This document shows positions 35,305 through 45,905 of a stretch of 64,000 nucleotides of DNA, one piece after another. The stretch comes from Chrysopilus asiliformis (lineage: Eukaryota > Arthropoda > Insecta > Diptera > Rhagionidae). The notes below the pieces were generated by a model. The model was not told the DNA's origin, ran no database searches, and saw only the letters and a program-made list of their open reading frames with translations. The stretch's first letter is position 1; every line of letters begins with the position of its first letter. A program made the translations under genes and the position numbers. Location of the stretch: assembly GCA_964034945.1 (NCBI GenBank), contig OZ035962.1, forward strand, positions 13,325,388 through 13,389,387, given 5' to 3'.

Positions 35305-36245
35305 AAAGTCTTTGCTTTCTTGTACAAAATCTATGTTCCTGCGCAATTTACACTATAACACGACGAATATAAGATTCGGTTATGTAAAAATATATCTCGA
35401 TAACGGTAACAGATATCGATTTACGATACAGGGTAAAATGTAGGAAATTTCAGTAACTTTAATTTTTCCTTTAATTACTTTCCTCTTCTATAGAGGAAAA
35501 TTGCTGTATTCATGACGGAGAGAACGACTCGAGGACAGGGCAGATAAAAGCGTCTATTTCACATGCAGGGCAAGTTTTGCCATGCTGCTTGCAGGTCAAT
35601 CAAAAACAGTGGGTTTTGATCAAAAAATAAGAAATTCATTGCTCTGCTATTCCTATTGTATAATCAATAATTTTAGTATTATCGTAAAACTATAATGAGC
35701 GTCATTTTTTAAAAGGAAAGTCCTAGCTGAAAAATTAATGACCAGCAGAGAAAACACTAATTATTTTTCTAGTTATTTTTCAACTGAGACTTTTATTTGA
35801 AAAAATAAAGCTCGTCATAGTAAATCCGCTTCAGATTTTGTTAAATCTATTCATTGCCTGTTCTGCAAAACTTCCCTACGTCAAAAATAGACGTCAGATA
35901 GAAACTTTCTGATCAGTACAAAATACGTTCCAGGCAAAATTATGAGGATGTCCGTGCCGTCTGTCGGTCTGTCTGTCGGTTGGAATTAAAAAAAAAATAA
36001 AAGAAAACAGATTTTTGCAAATTGCTTGCAAACCAACGATTTTTCGAAAAAAAAAAGTTAAGGGAAGAAGTAAAGATATTAAAATGTTCTACATTTTTGC
36101 TTTTGATCGTAAATCGATATGACTCATCGTTATAGAATTATTTTAGATTTTGTAAAAAAATTATATTTTTCTATAAATCAATATTTTAGTCGTTAGGTTA
36201 TAAATTGCCCGGGAACGTAGATTTTGTATAAGAAAGTCATGTTCT
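35305..36245 (+). repeat. Composite AB elements
   Basis: Subtype B start text (tcttgtacaaaatctatgtt, ctcgataacggtaacagata) is interrupted at about 35476 by a subtype A terminus (actttcctcttctatagagg). The subtype A head contains a MITE at 35551-35893 and a short GTCTGTCG tract (about 35957-35980). It ends with gtagattttgtataagaaag, the inverted B start, at about 36235. Confidence 0.6.
35551..35893. mobile_element. CGTCTATTT-ended MITE
   Basis: The left end cgtctatttcacatgcaggg(caagttttgc) and right end (gcaaaacttccctacgt)caaaaatagacg are inverted copies with a short mismatch block. It interrupts the subtype A phrase 'cagatagaaactttctgatc', and imperfect duplicates cagataaaag / cagatagaaa border it. 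A partial inverted copy lies at 48897-48957. Confidence 0.65.
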
Positions 36246-37650
36246 GTTCACATAAGATATTTTCTTAAACCAGTGCGGATATTTGTTTCTATTATTTTTG
36301 TGGATTCTTAACAATGATATTTACAACTTCCTTGTAACACAATCAATATACATATACCACGCTACAATTATGTAATAATTTTTCATTCATAATTCAACAA
36401 ACTTGTAGTTCCCCTTACGTGGGGTTTCATGTATAGCGACCCAAAGAACGATTCAGAATTGGAATAGCTATATAGCAGTTTATTGTAGCTGCAACTAATT
36501 ACTTTTGGCAAACAGCATTACACATAATTCCTAAAGAAAATATCCTTCTGCAGCCCATTAATCCTGGCCCCGATTTACTCGCGTCTTCGATTCTATAAGC
36601 CAACATACTTGTAAGCAACAACAATTCGCTAAGCGTCATCATTGGCGAAATGTCTGAAATTATGTTTGTTCGTGTTATTCTCACACATTTTGGTTGTTTC
36701 GTAATTTTGTTCTAAGGTTCGTTGATTACATCTGAACAAATACAAAAACACACACACACATATTATGCTGTTTTCATATATTTGAATAACTATAGTACGA
36801 TTTGAAAGGCTGCAGAAAGGACTACCGATGTGTGGATGTTGAACATCAACAAAGGAGTGAGATGTTTTAAAAAACTTACAGTAAAACTGAAATACCAAAG
36901 CATGTAGAAGTCATGTAGAGAGGTTACAATATCATAAGTTATGAGAGAATTTTTTCAAAGGACTGCATTTGTCTGGTCAATATCGGGTCAAAATTCTTTC
37001 AGAAGTATAGGGGCTTAGGGGTAACAAAGAAAAATTTTTTTACGTGGAAAATTTTCTATTATATCAAAATGTTTTATAATAGAAATTGGATTAGAATTGT
37101 TGCAATTGGTTTAGAAATTAGTAGATGAGGGGTTAGTGGGGAGTGAGATATGTTCGTACTTCTGAAACATGCTCCATAAAGTATTATCATAAACTAATCA
37201 TAAGCAAACTAACATTTTCATTCAATTCATTCTAGAACAAAGTTGAATTTCCAATTCCAAAAAATAAATACCCATAGCAGCCCCTCCAGCCGTAGCAGCC
37301 ATGAGCTTTTCTAACAGTAATTTTTGAAAAAAGGCCGGACAAAATTTCGAAGGCTGAAAAAAAGAAGAGAGCAGCCACTATTATGTTTTAATGTCCAATA
37401 TTTATGTAGAATGACGGACATAAATCCGAACAGGTAGAAAGGATACTTTAATACCGACCAATTTTTCTCTAAACAAATAATGGCAAATTATGAGTAGGCT
37501 TCTATATCAAAAAATGTCAAAAATTATTGTGAAATTAAATTAGGAAAAGTGAGTGTCTAAAATTTTTCAAGGATAATAAATTCTGTTCAAAGGTAACAAA
37601 ACTGTTTAATTCACTAAAATTCTATATATTAAATATATAGATTATATGAA
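36246..37650. other. Intergenic DNA with one candidate exon
   Basis: Apart from the possible last exon at 36499-36653 (-), no gene or recognised repeat is seen. A short AC microsatellite lies at about 36750-36762. Confidence 0.4.
36499..36653 (-). CDS. Candidate terminal exon, unknown protein
   Basis: On the minus strand a splice-acceptor-like cataatttcag precedes codons reading DISPMMTLSELLLLTSMLAY, a mid stretch RIEDASKSGPGL, and a C-terminal MGCRRIFSLGIMCNAVCQK, then TAA. AATAAA follows 14 bases after the stop (36479-36484). The segment is more GC-rich and codon-like than its surroundings. The C-terminal cysteine pattern C-x9-C-x3-C is notable. I do not recognise the family, and no upstream exon was found. 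A chance frame remains possible. Confidence 0.35.
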
Positions 37651-37651
37651 A

Positions 37652-38124
37652 CTAGCTTGCATACCCGTCGTTGCCGGGTTAAGTTTTTCCAATTTTTTTT
37701 GATGGTCTATGTTGGAGCTAAACTTCAGGCCAATCGGCTCGGTAGTCTCCCCGCAAAAGAGTAGCATAGCGCAAAAACCAAGTTTCAAAATCACTTTACC
37801 CCCTCCCCTTACGCCTCCCACCTCTCGGGCTACTTTTTAATTGGTCTATGTTGGGGCTGGACCCCCGACGAACATCTATGCCAAATTTCAGGCCAATCGG
37901 TTAAGTAGTTTCCCCGCGAAAGAGTAACATATCGCAAAAAATAAGTTTCGAAATCACTTTAGCTCCTCCCCTTACTCCCCCCACCCCTCGCGGTACTTTT
38001 CCGTATGCCTATGTTGGCACCAGAACTACCACAGACACTCATGCCAAATTTCAAGTCAATCGGTTCAGCCGTTTTTGCGTGAAAGAGGAACAGACAGACA
38101 CCAACTCATTTTTATATATTAGTA
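37652..38124 (-). mobile_element. Helitron-like element D1 (outer)
   Basis: Read on the minus strand it ends with a hairpin (CCCGGCAACGACGGG), 12 nt, then CTAG followed by T, the canonical Helitron 3' end. Its other end carries GTCTGTC and TAATATATAAAAATGAG as in D3 and D5. The first few bases of the 5' terminus are missing where element D2 abuts it at 38124/38125. No Rep-helicase; non-autonomous. Confidence 0.7.
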
Positions 38125-38257
38125 CTAGAATTTGGACCCGGCTTCGCCCGGCTGAAAGCGTGAACAGAAAAAAACTTAGGAAAACTAAATTCATTTGGTT
38201 AAAAATTAGGTAGCCTGCATGCTGTTCGTTAGTTTTTTCTCTTCGGAAAATGATTAA

Positions 38258-38537
38258 CCCATTCGGTATTTTGATGCCATATGGCAACGCAGTTAAAAAT
38301 TTGAATTCACTTATTATTTATTTATTTTCAACACTCTATTCTCATTCAGTGCACCTTTAAGTGCATTTGTGACCCAATTTTGATTTTTTGAGTAAAAAGT
38401 TGGACTACAGTGGACGTATTTGTAAAAAATATTTTTTTTTTTGTTTTTGTTTTAAATGAATACTATTAGCTTAAACATCATTAATTTGTATAGAGAGAAT
38501 CTTTAACCGCCATAGAAAAAAACATGTACCGAACGGG
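38258..38537. mobile_element. piggyBac-like MITE, 280 bp, TTAA target duplication
   Basis: TTAA at 38254-38257 and 38538-38541 flank an element with inverted ends CCCATTCGGTA and taccgaacggg. TTAA duplications and CCC-starting termini are the hallmark of the piggyBac superfamily. Inside is a small palindrome (tgcacctttaagtgca). No coding sequence. Confidence 0.75.
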
Positions 38538-38579
38538 TTAACAAACTAACAAAAAATTCCAGCACTTGCATTCGGTATT

Positions 38580-39090
38580 ACTTTACCCCCCTCCGCTTAC
38601 TCCCCCACCTATCGGGCTACTTTTTAATTGGTCTATGTTGGGGCTGGACCCCCGACGAACATCTATGCCAAATTTCAGGCCAATCAGTTCAGTAGTTTCC
38701 CCGCGAAAGGGTAACATAGAGGAAGAGCTAAGTTTCGAGATCACTTTACCCCCTCCCCTTACTCCCCCCCACCCCTCGGGCTACTTTTTAATGGGTCTAT
38801 GTTGGGGCTGGATCCCCGACGAACAGCTATGCCAAATTTCAGGCCAATCAGTTCAGTAGTTTCCGCGCGAAAGAGTAACATAGAGGAAGAGCTAAGTCTC
38901 GAGATCACTTTACCCCCTCCGCTTACTCCCCCCACCCGTCGGGCTACTTTTTAATGGGTTTATGTTGGTGCTGGATCCCCGACGAACAGCTATGCCAAAT
39001 TTCAGGCCAATCAGTTCAGTAGTTTCCCCGCGAAAGAGTAACATAGCGCAAAAACTAAGTTTCGAAATCACTTTACCCCCTCCCCTTACT
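38580..39090. repeat. 165-bp tandem units within Helitron-like D2
   Basis: The phrase tcactttaccccctcc begins units at about 38742, 38907 and 39071 (spacing 164-165 bp), with a partial unit from about 38580. Each contains gctactttttaat, ccccgacgaacagctatgcc and ccgcgaaagagtaacatag. Two similar phrases occur in D1 (37791 and 37952). Confidence 0.85.
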
Positions 39091-39255
39091 CCCCCCACCC
39101 CTCGCGGTACTTTTCCGTATGCCTATGTTGGAACCAGAACTACCACAGACACTCATGCCAAATTTCAAGTCAATCGGTTCAGCCGTTTTTGCGTGAAAGA
39201 GGAACAGACAGACAGACAGACACCAACTCATTTTTATATATTAGTATGATATATA

Positions 39256-40174
39256 CAGGGTGCGCCATCTGTTCCTCCGGTATGTAAACATTCAATAACT
39301 TCGCCATTTGTCAACCGATTTGCTTTCCTAGACACGTTTTGGAAACGTCAAACCAGTACAATTTTAACCATGAACCGCTTCACACCGAAAGAACGCGCCG
39401 AAATAGTGACGATTACATTGAAAATAGTCGTTCATTTTGGATGCAAGTTTTAATGACCGACGAGGCACATTTCACTCTCTCTGGCGGTGTTAATAAACAA
39501 AATTGCCGCATTTGGGCGACAGAAAATCCTCACGAGATTCATGAAATACCATTGCATGATCGAAAAGTGACTGTTTGGGCCGGCGTGTGCGCAAAAACCA
39601 TCATTGGGCCATTTTTCTTCAATGAAGGTGAAACAGTTAATGGTAATCGATATCGGTGGATGTTGGCACATTTTGTGTGTCCGAAAATGCGTGAAAAAGG
39701 TCTGACTGACTTCTGGTTTCAGCAAGACGGGGCGCCATGCCACACAGCGGACCAAACAATACGGTTTTTGCAACAAAAATTCCCTAGACGTGTGATATCG
39801 AAAAGAGGCGATATTGACTGGCCACCAAGATCCCCTGATTTAACCCCCCCAGACTTCTTTTTGTGGGGTTATTTGAAGAGTAAAGTTTACGCCAGCAACC
39901 CGAAGACCATTGACGAGCTCAAGACCAATATTCGTGCCGAAATAGCTGCCATACCGACGGAGATGCTCGAAGAAGTGATGGAAAATGCCCGAAAAAGAGC
40001 ACAGTTTGCGGTGGCCAATAAAGGTGGTCATTTGATCGATGTTGTTTTCAAAAAGTAGTCCACATAAATTGTAAAGGATTGAACTAAATAAAAAAACACT
40101 ATTTTTTGCAATCTATTGTTTCTTTCAAAAGTTATTCAACATTCTCATACCGGAGGAACAGATGGCGCACCCTG
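39256..40174 (+). mobile_element. DD41D Tc1/mariner element, 919 bp, internally deleted
   Basis: Perfect 29-bp inverted termini (39256-39284 and 40146-40174, starting CAGGGTGCGCCATCTG) continue imperfectly for about 15 bp more and are flanked by TA on both sides. It lies at the 5' tip of the Helitron-like element D2. The length is below the roughly 1.2-1.3 kb of intact relatives because the part encoding the N-terminal DNA-binding domain is missing. Confidence 0.92.
39370..40058 (+). pseudogene. DD41D transposase, catalytic domain only
   Basis: The probable original ATG (39370) gives MNRFTPKERAEIVT, the usual start of this family, then the frame shifts by one base near 39415. The text jumps from YIENSRSF straight to MTDEAHF, so the helix-turn-helix region is deleted. 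The remaining frame (from 39339, stop at 40058) keeps all three catalytic aspartates: D in MTDEAHF, D in FQQDGAPCH and D in LTPPDFFLWG, with exactly 41 residues between the last two. WPPRSPDLTPPDFFLWG is the family signature. It ends VANKGGHLIDVVFKK. The protein would be non-functional alone, as it cannot bind the termini in the normal way. Confidence 0.9.
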
Positions 40175-40189
40175 TATATATTAGTATGA

Positions 40190-41934
40190 GTATGATTTAG
40201 TATTCCTATAAGGTCATAAACTTTCAAGGCAATCGGTTAAACAGTACCGAGATTTGGTGGATTTGGCGAGCAGCAAATGTTTCAAGTTGCAATTACTGAT
40301 TTTTCATACTTCTGATAGCTTATGAAAGATATTAATATTTAAAAAAAATTATATTCTTCGTTTTTACTGCTAAAAATGTTTGAAATTCGAGTAAACGGTG
40401 CTTTTACTCTAACTAGTGTACAGCTCTAAATATTTAAAATATTAATATAAATGCTTTAAAATTTTTTCTACCATCCTGGAAATCTCGAGTGGATTTGTGG
40501 GGTTATTTTAGCCAAGGTTCAATTGTAAATACGGTTATCCCATGAATGCGAGTATAGCAACATAATACCAATTTCACTACATGTATGTGTAGAATGGCGC
40601 CATTGTATGTTTGTGATATTATGTATTGCTAGTTTTGTAGTGCTCGGGGCCTGCCTCCGTCATAAACATTCGGACTTAATTAACCTCCTGCAAATTTAAG
40701 CGTGCAGTGTATTAAGTTTAAATAATTTAGTCCTGCAGGATACGCTAAGGATCGTGAAAGGCTAGACGCGCAGTCATAAATCATAAAAAGCATAGAGGAA
40801 CAATTTGAAGGTAATTTATTTCTATGTTCACCACCACTTGAATGTGTTTCTTGCCCCTTGCGTTGTAAATCTTACAACCCCTTCATTCACGAGTTTTTGC
40901 AAATGCCACGATGGAGTGAAGGACGAGGCTTTGCACAAAATATAAATGGTTTTATTTGAGGCAGAATGAGTGGCAGGCCAACCCGGCAGGCAGTCATTCT
41001 TAACGACAAACACACATACACAACCGCGTACATACACATAATCCTGGTAGTGTATTAAAAGTGAAAGATTTTTGAAATTGTGTATGGTGTATTGGATGCC
41101 TTACGAATCATGTACGAGTCAGTCAATGGGAACTATGAACATGAAAAATGGATTGCCATCAGAAACAGGATTCAGTGCAGTTTGTTATTTTCTGTCTGAT
41201 ACTGAATACGGTTATATCCCACTGCTGATTCCCTTCTTATTTTTCCCATTCATCCTTAACTTCGTTTCTCTGCGAGTCTCCGGAGTCACTTACTTATTGC
41301 CCTCTAAATATAATTATAAATTTTATTAATTTCGATCAAAGTTGCATAGCTGAGGAAAACAAAACAAAAATGTGGAGCAAGTGAAGTAAAACAGGGAAGT
41401 TATCCTTGAGGATGGATGAAATAATGTCTAAAACATGTCTGTGTAAGATTATTTCTTACATTTTTTTCATATCGTAAACATACGTCCGGGGAATTGAACT
41501 GACGCGTCTTGGATAAAGTTAAAGTGATGAAATATTATTCAATTATTAGAAACTCGCAGGTCTTCGACTTTGTTCAATTTCCTCGTGAAAAAGAATTATT
41601 AATAAAATTGAATCAATAAAATTTTTAATGTTGGAAAAATGCACTTGGCAGAGTTTTCAAATATAATTAATACTACAGATATTTTTTCGCACAATAAAAT
41701 GTGTGAAGAATGTATTATTAAATCTATATATTGTGATATTTTAATCAATTTTTTATTTTCCTTTACTTTTTGATTTTTCTGAAAATTTCTGATCAGTACG
41801 AAATCCGATTCAGGCCTAACGACTTGAATTTTTTTGCAAAAGTATGAGGTATAAATTAATCGAATAAATTTTGCAAGTTCGTTGAGAGGGAAGAGGATTT
41901 TATTTTGTGGTTATATAAAAAGTATTATAAGTAT
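40190..41934. other. Unassigned intergenic DNA
   Basis: No gene recognised. Frames at 40828-41037 (-) and 41072-41329 (+) lack identifiable domains. Confidence 0.4.
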
Positions 41935-42140
41935 TTTATGTTTTCAAAATAAAAAAATAATTGCGCCGCAAGCAACGAACATCCCATCTATTTAAAGAAA
42001 TGTGCCGCAGGCGATTTTTTTCAAGGAAAAGGTAGTTTTTGCAAACATTTTTGGAATTTCGAGGTCAATTTTCTTTAGTGATTAAGCAATTACAACACCA
42101 GATTACATAATTCCGGGACGAAAGTTAAGTTTCCGGTACG
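41935..42140 (-). repeat. Family H repeat, inverted copy
   Basis: Reverse complement of text in 27760-27905: gccgcaggcgatttttttca, ttcgaggtcaattttctt, acaacaccagattacataat. Confidence 0.6.
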
Positions 42141-43309
42141 CCGGGGTCACCTTAGTCAAAGAGAATGATAAATTTTAATGACAGCCTGATTAATTCAACA
42201 TACATTAAACATTTTGAATTCAATTTAAAATTGAAATGAGATTTCTTATCTCATAATATCAAAATTTTTGACATTGATTCTTCGAGTTAATTATCTTTTG
42301 GCTTCGAAGTGAATTATAGCGAATAAAAAATATTATTAACTCTAAAATCAAAAGCATTAATCAAAAATTATACCCGAAAGTGGACCCTTTTTCTCACCAA
42401 CTGATAAATGGAAATTTCTTGCGTACAAATGTGTCCACAAAAAGTGAAAAGTTATGCAGTTACATTAATTTCTTTCCAAGAAATACGAGTACCGTAAAAT
42501 ATATGAATCGAATCGGTCCGATCGACCGATATCAAGTTTTAATGGAAAATCAATGATGCTTTCTGGAAAATTTATTACCCCTTCGACCTGTGATAACTAT
42601 AGGAAGAAGTACGAAAAAGACATTTTCATACATTTCCATTTAAAGTTGCTGTTATAACAAATGAATGAATGTAACTAGTTTGTAAGGAAATCGACTGGTA
42701 AAATCTTAAACTATTGTTTGGGAAAATCTGAAGGAAAACTGTTTATGTTTGATAAGACAATATTTCTTCGCTAAAACTTCATAATATTGAAAAACGATTT
42801 TTCGATACAAAAGGATAAAGCATAAAACTCCCCAAAATAAAACATAACCATTGGATGAAATTAAAGTTTTTGTGAAAAATGTTGTACAACCTGTTCGCGA
42901 ATTCAAAATTTAATTAAATCCAGTCATTCAAAAGAACCAAAGATTGTCTTAAACGACGGCAGAATAGCATATTCTGGGGGGCAATTGAAAGATTTCCTTG
43001 ACATGAACAATAAACGACCCCCAAAAATGAAATTAAAGATGGTGAATCTTAAATTCACTACACGTTCTTGGTGAATTTGAATAAAAGATCGCTGAGGGAA
43101 CACTTGGTTTTTTTTTTTGAATATTTTCCTTTTGTAAAAATCCTTAAATCTTTCTTCACCTGTTTTACCAGCTCGTCTGGCACATAATTTGATAAGGTAT
43201 TAGAGGAAAATTGGAATAATCGGGTAAAGTTTTAAGTTTGTTTTTTAGTAAATTATTTGCGGAGTTAACTTTTTTTGTTGCTTTTAATTCAATAAATATT
43301 GGCGTTCAG
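42141..43309. other. Unassigned AT-rich DNA
   Basis: Nothing recognisable on either strand. Confidence 0.4.
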
Positions 43310-43990
43310 GGAATTGCAGGAGAGGAGTGCACAGTCAAGAGGAGGGGTTGAAAACTTTGCTAATCGGAAGACCTACCTAATGGCGAAAACCGCGTCAAAA
43401 TTGCTCTAACGGTTAAGAAGAAAGAGGGCGAGGGGCTAAGAAGTAAGGGGAACATTGAGTTCACGTACCGATTGTCATGAAATTTTACACACATATTCGA
43501 CTTACATCATAGGTACTCGCTAGGACACAACTTTTCAAAAATCCACCCCTAAGGGAGTAAACGAAGGGAGGGTAGGTGGTTGGTGTTATAAAACATTGAT
43601 TTTTACCATGAAGCCTGCCGTTGGACAGCTGAGAAATGTCAATCGGGGGTTTTCGGGGTTGTTGATCACAAATCTGGTGTTGGAATTTCAAAATTCAAAA
43701 CGGAAGGTCCTGTAAGTGTAACGCAAATATCTCTTTTCCCATTTTTTGTCATTAGAAGGTTTCAAGTCGCTGATCACGAATATGATGTTATAATTTCAAA
43801 ATTCCGAGCGGTAGGTTCTGTAAAGATAATTCAAATATTCTTCTCTCATTTTTCCTTGGGAAAACTAGCAATACAGGTTTTCCTGGTCCTGGAATGGGAT
43901 GATCCTAAATTTTAAAATTCAAAGTTCTTGAACGGAAAAAATCGGACCACTCGTGCTCCTCTCTTCGATACAAATGCAATTTTCTCGTTG
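43310..43990 (+). repeat. Family E fragment followed by G-like repeat
   Basis: 43310-43440 shares ggaattgcaggagagg and cctaatggcgaaaaccgcgt phrases with 5936-6631. 43440-43920 has two units of about 125 bp containing 'gttgatcacaaatctggtgt', 'tttcaaaattcaaaacggaa' and 'ggtcctgtaagtgtaacgca', related to family G. The inverse of this type recurs at 60640-60975. Confidence 0.55.
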
Positions 43991-44203
43991 CTTGTAACAA
44001 ACATATGTTAGGGTAATTATTAAGGATTTGTTATTTAGCTCACTCGAATCTACTTTGAACTGCATATCGTAGTTGGCTACTAGTAGTCAAAGTAGTGATG
44101 GCAGACCGATATGTCACAAAACCGGATTGATAACGAGTGAGTGGTTTGCAGTTTATTAGTTATGGTGAGTGTTTATAGTTAATTGTTAAGTAGTAAAGAT
44201 AGA

Positions 44204-44572
44204 TTAGAGTAGATATTTGTAGTCGTTCTTTGGGGATGATTCGGGAAGGGAAGTATTGAGGGAGATTGCATTCTGTCCGTCAGATTGTTGAGTCGCTGAA
44301 CAAGGTGACGAATCAGGCAAGGTGAACGTGTGTCGTTCACCTGAGCCTGTGTCTCTTGTCAGCGTCAGAGGTCCAGAAGGAAGAGACACGTTCGTCGTGT
44401 CCTTCTTGGTCTGTCCGAGGTAGAGGGCGGGTAACTGTAAGCCCTCACTAAGTCTTATAGACTTACGTGTTGTTTTTGTCTTTATTTGCAGGAGTGAACT
44501 GGACCGGCGCACGACATCGGAGACTACATCTTTACCCTCAAACGATTTATTCACCGAGCCTAGTTTTGCCAT
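44204..44572 (-). CDS. Hypothetical protein, 122 aa, Ser/Thr-rich
   Basis: A minus-strand frame starts MAKLGSVNKSFEGKDVVSDV and ends SSPKNDYKYLL. Third codon positions are clearly GC-enriched against a very AT-rich background, which argues for real coding. The first 30 residues are compact and charged; the rest is Ser/Thr/Pro-rich with no predicted helix or membrane span by eye, so probably disordered. AATAAA lies 47 bases after the stop (44152-44157). A strong donor-like CAC|GTAAGT inside codon ~36 means this could instead be a first exon ending there. I recognise no family; a retrotransposon gag fragment is an alternative. Confidence 0.45.
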   Translation of the reverse strand: MAKLGSVNKSFEGKDVVSDVVRRSSSLLQIKTKTTRKSIRLSEGLQLPALYLGQTKKDTTNVSLPSGPLTLTRDTGSGERHTFTLPDSSPCSATQQSDGQNAISLNTSLPESSPKNDYKYLL

Positions 44573-45380
44573 CCTAACACATATTTATTAAGATTTTACA
44601 TAACTCTTCCATACAGCGAAATTCAATCGAACAATTTCTTCGTGCCGTCACGATTCAAAATTTTCTTATTTCTGTATTTCAACTGTTTGCATATAGAATG
44701 CATAGAAAAGAGTAAAAAAAATTAAATTGTTGGGCTTAAAAATTATTACACAATTGAAATCTAATATTCTTCTAATGTGAGTTGCAAATAAATATTGAAC
44801 CAAGTTTTCATTTATGTTAATAAGCAAAGGTGAAAGATCTGCTTAAGTTCAGTGAGTATTCATTTGAGAAGGTATTAACAAGTTTTTTTTTTCATAAGTA
44901 ATGTTTCATGTCTCAAATAACTGCAAGTGTAATCCCTACGTCTTCCGGGAGTTTTCACTTCGCATACTTTTTTTCTATTTTCCGCACACTTTGCACTATT
45001 TTTCAGGCAGATTTTTCCTTCATGTCTTTTCTCAAGTATTTTTTCACATTTTCTTCACATTTTTCTACTTGCTGGTGGTCATAGACTGAATGGACTTGAA
45101 CAATTCCTTTAATGACAGAACTTCTGGATCAGATTCAATCAATCGTAATGAAAATTCTTATGCAATCGACCATGATGGTCTCATTGAACCGTATATTGAG
45201 GATGATTTTCTGTGCATATTGTATTGCAATTTGAACGATCGATCGTCCTTGCGGACTTGGACTATGTATCTAGTGGCTGCTAGAGTGGTCTATATTCGAT
45301 TGGACATGACAATAGGATGATTTTCATTCCAAAGCACTTCAATATTTCTTTTTATTTAATATACCATCGAACTTTTAAAA
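44573..45380. other. Intergenic DNA with a possible short coding segment
   Basis: At 45090-45320 (+) a 76-codon frame starts MDLNNSFNDRTSGSDSINRN with an NNS glycosylation motif. It reads like an N-terminal exon but has no clear splice donor or family. The rest is AT-rich and featureless. Confidence 0.25.
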
Positions 45381-45905
45381 AAAATATCTGAACAGCACAT
45401 GACTTTCTTGTATAAAATCTATGTTTCTACACAAGTTACACTATAACCTGACAAATAAAATTTAAAATGTGAATTTTTTTCTACAAAATCTGAAATATCT
45501 CGATATAATAAAAGATACCGATTTACGGAGATTATCGCAAGAATCAAATTTCTTTAAATAAGGTAAATATTGATAACGGCATGAGCAATGCAGTACTAAT
45601 AAAAAACAAAAGTGTAGGAAATTTTGTTGTCACCAACTCTTGTCACACATAAGACTACTGAAGAACGCATAGTTTCGGAGGAACTTGCGGAAAACGAAAT
45701 TGCGATTTTTAAAAATCCGCCACACTAACGGACTAAAAGACAAACAGACTACCATACTAACAGGCTAAAATACTAACAGACAGAAATACATTTTTCCAAT
45801 AATGCTCAAATCGTCTCAGGAGTGCTCGGGAAATGTTGTCATGCAAAATTAAGAGGTCGATTTTTTTCATGATTACAATACTTTATTATACTTCGTATAA
45901 ATAAT
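45381..45905 (+). repeat. AB-superfamily, subtype B, copy with decayed array
   Basis: It contains cttgtataaaatctatgttt, atctcgatataataaaagat, gtaggaaattttgttgtcac and aacgaaattgcgatttttaa. Then comes the octamer site and the tail 'ctcaggagtgctcgggaaat', 'ttcatgattacaatactt'. At 45727-45783 about seven degenerate ACAGACTA-like octamers keep the 8-bp period. Confidence 0.75.

Larger units (their letters stand above)
38125..39249 (-). mobile_element. Helitron-like element D2
   Basis: On the minus strand it starts A|TCATACTAATATATAAAAATG at 39249. It ends with a hairpin (CCGGGCGAAGCCGGG) and ...CTAG at 38125 followed by T. The body contains a tandem of about 165-bp units (38580-39090) and a TTAA-flanked MITE (38258-38537). 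The cassette caagtcaatcggttcagccg and GACAGACAGAC are near 39160-39222. Non-autonomous. Confidence 0.7.

Noticed and set aside
38958..39249. Coding frame across the Helitron-like repeat units
   Set aside because: It is a frame through the 165-bp units and GACAGAC tract of a non-autonomous element.
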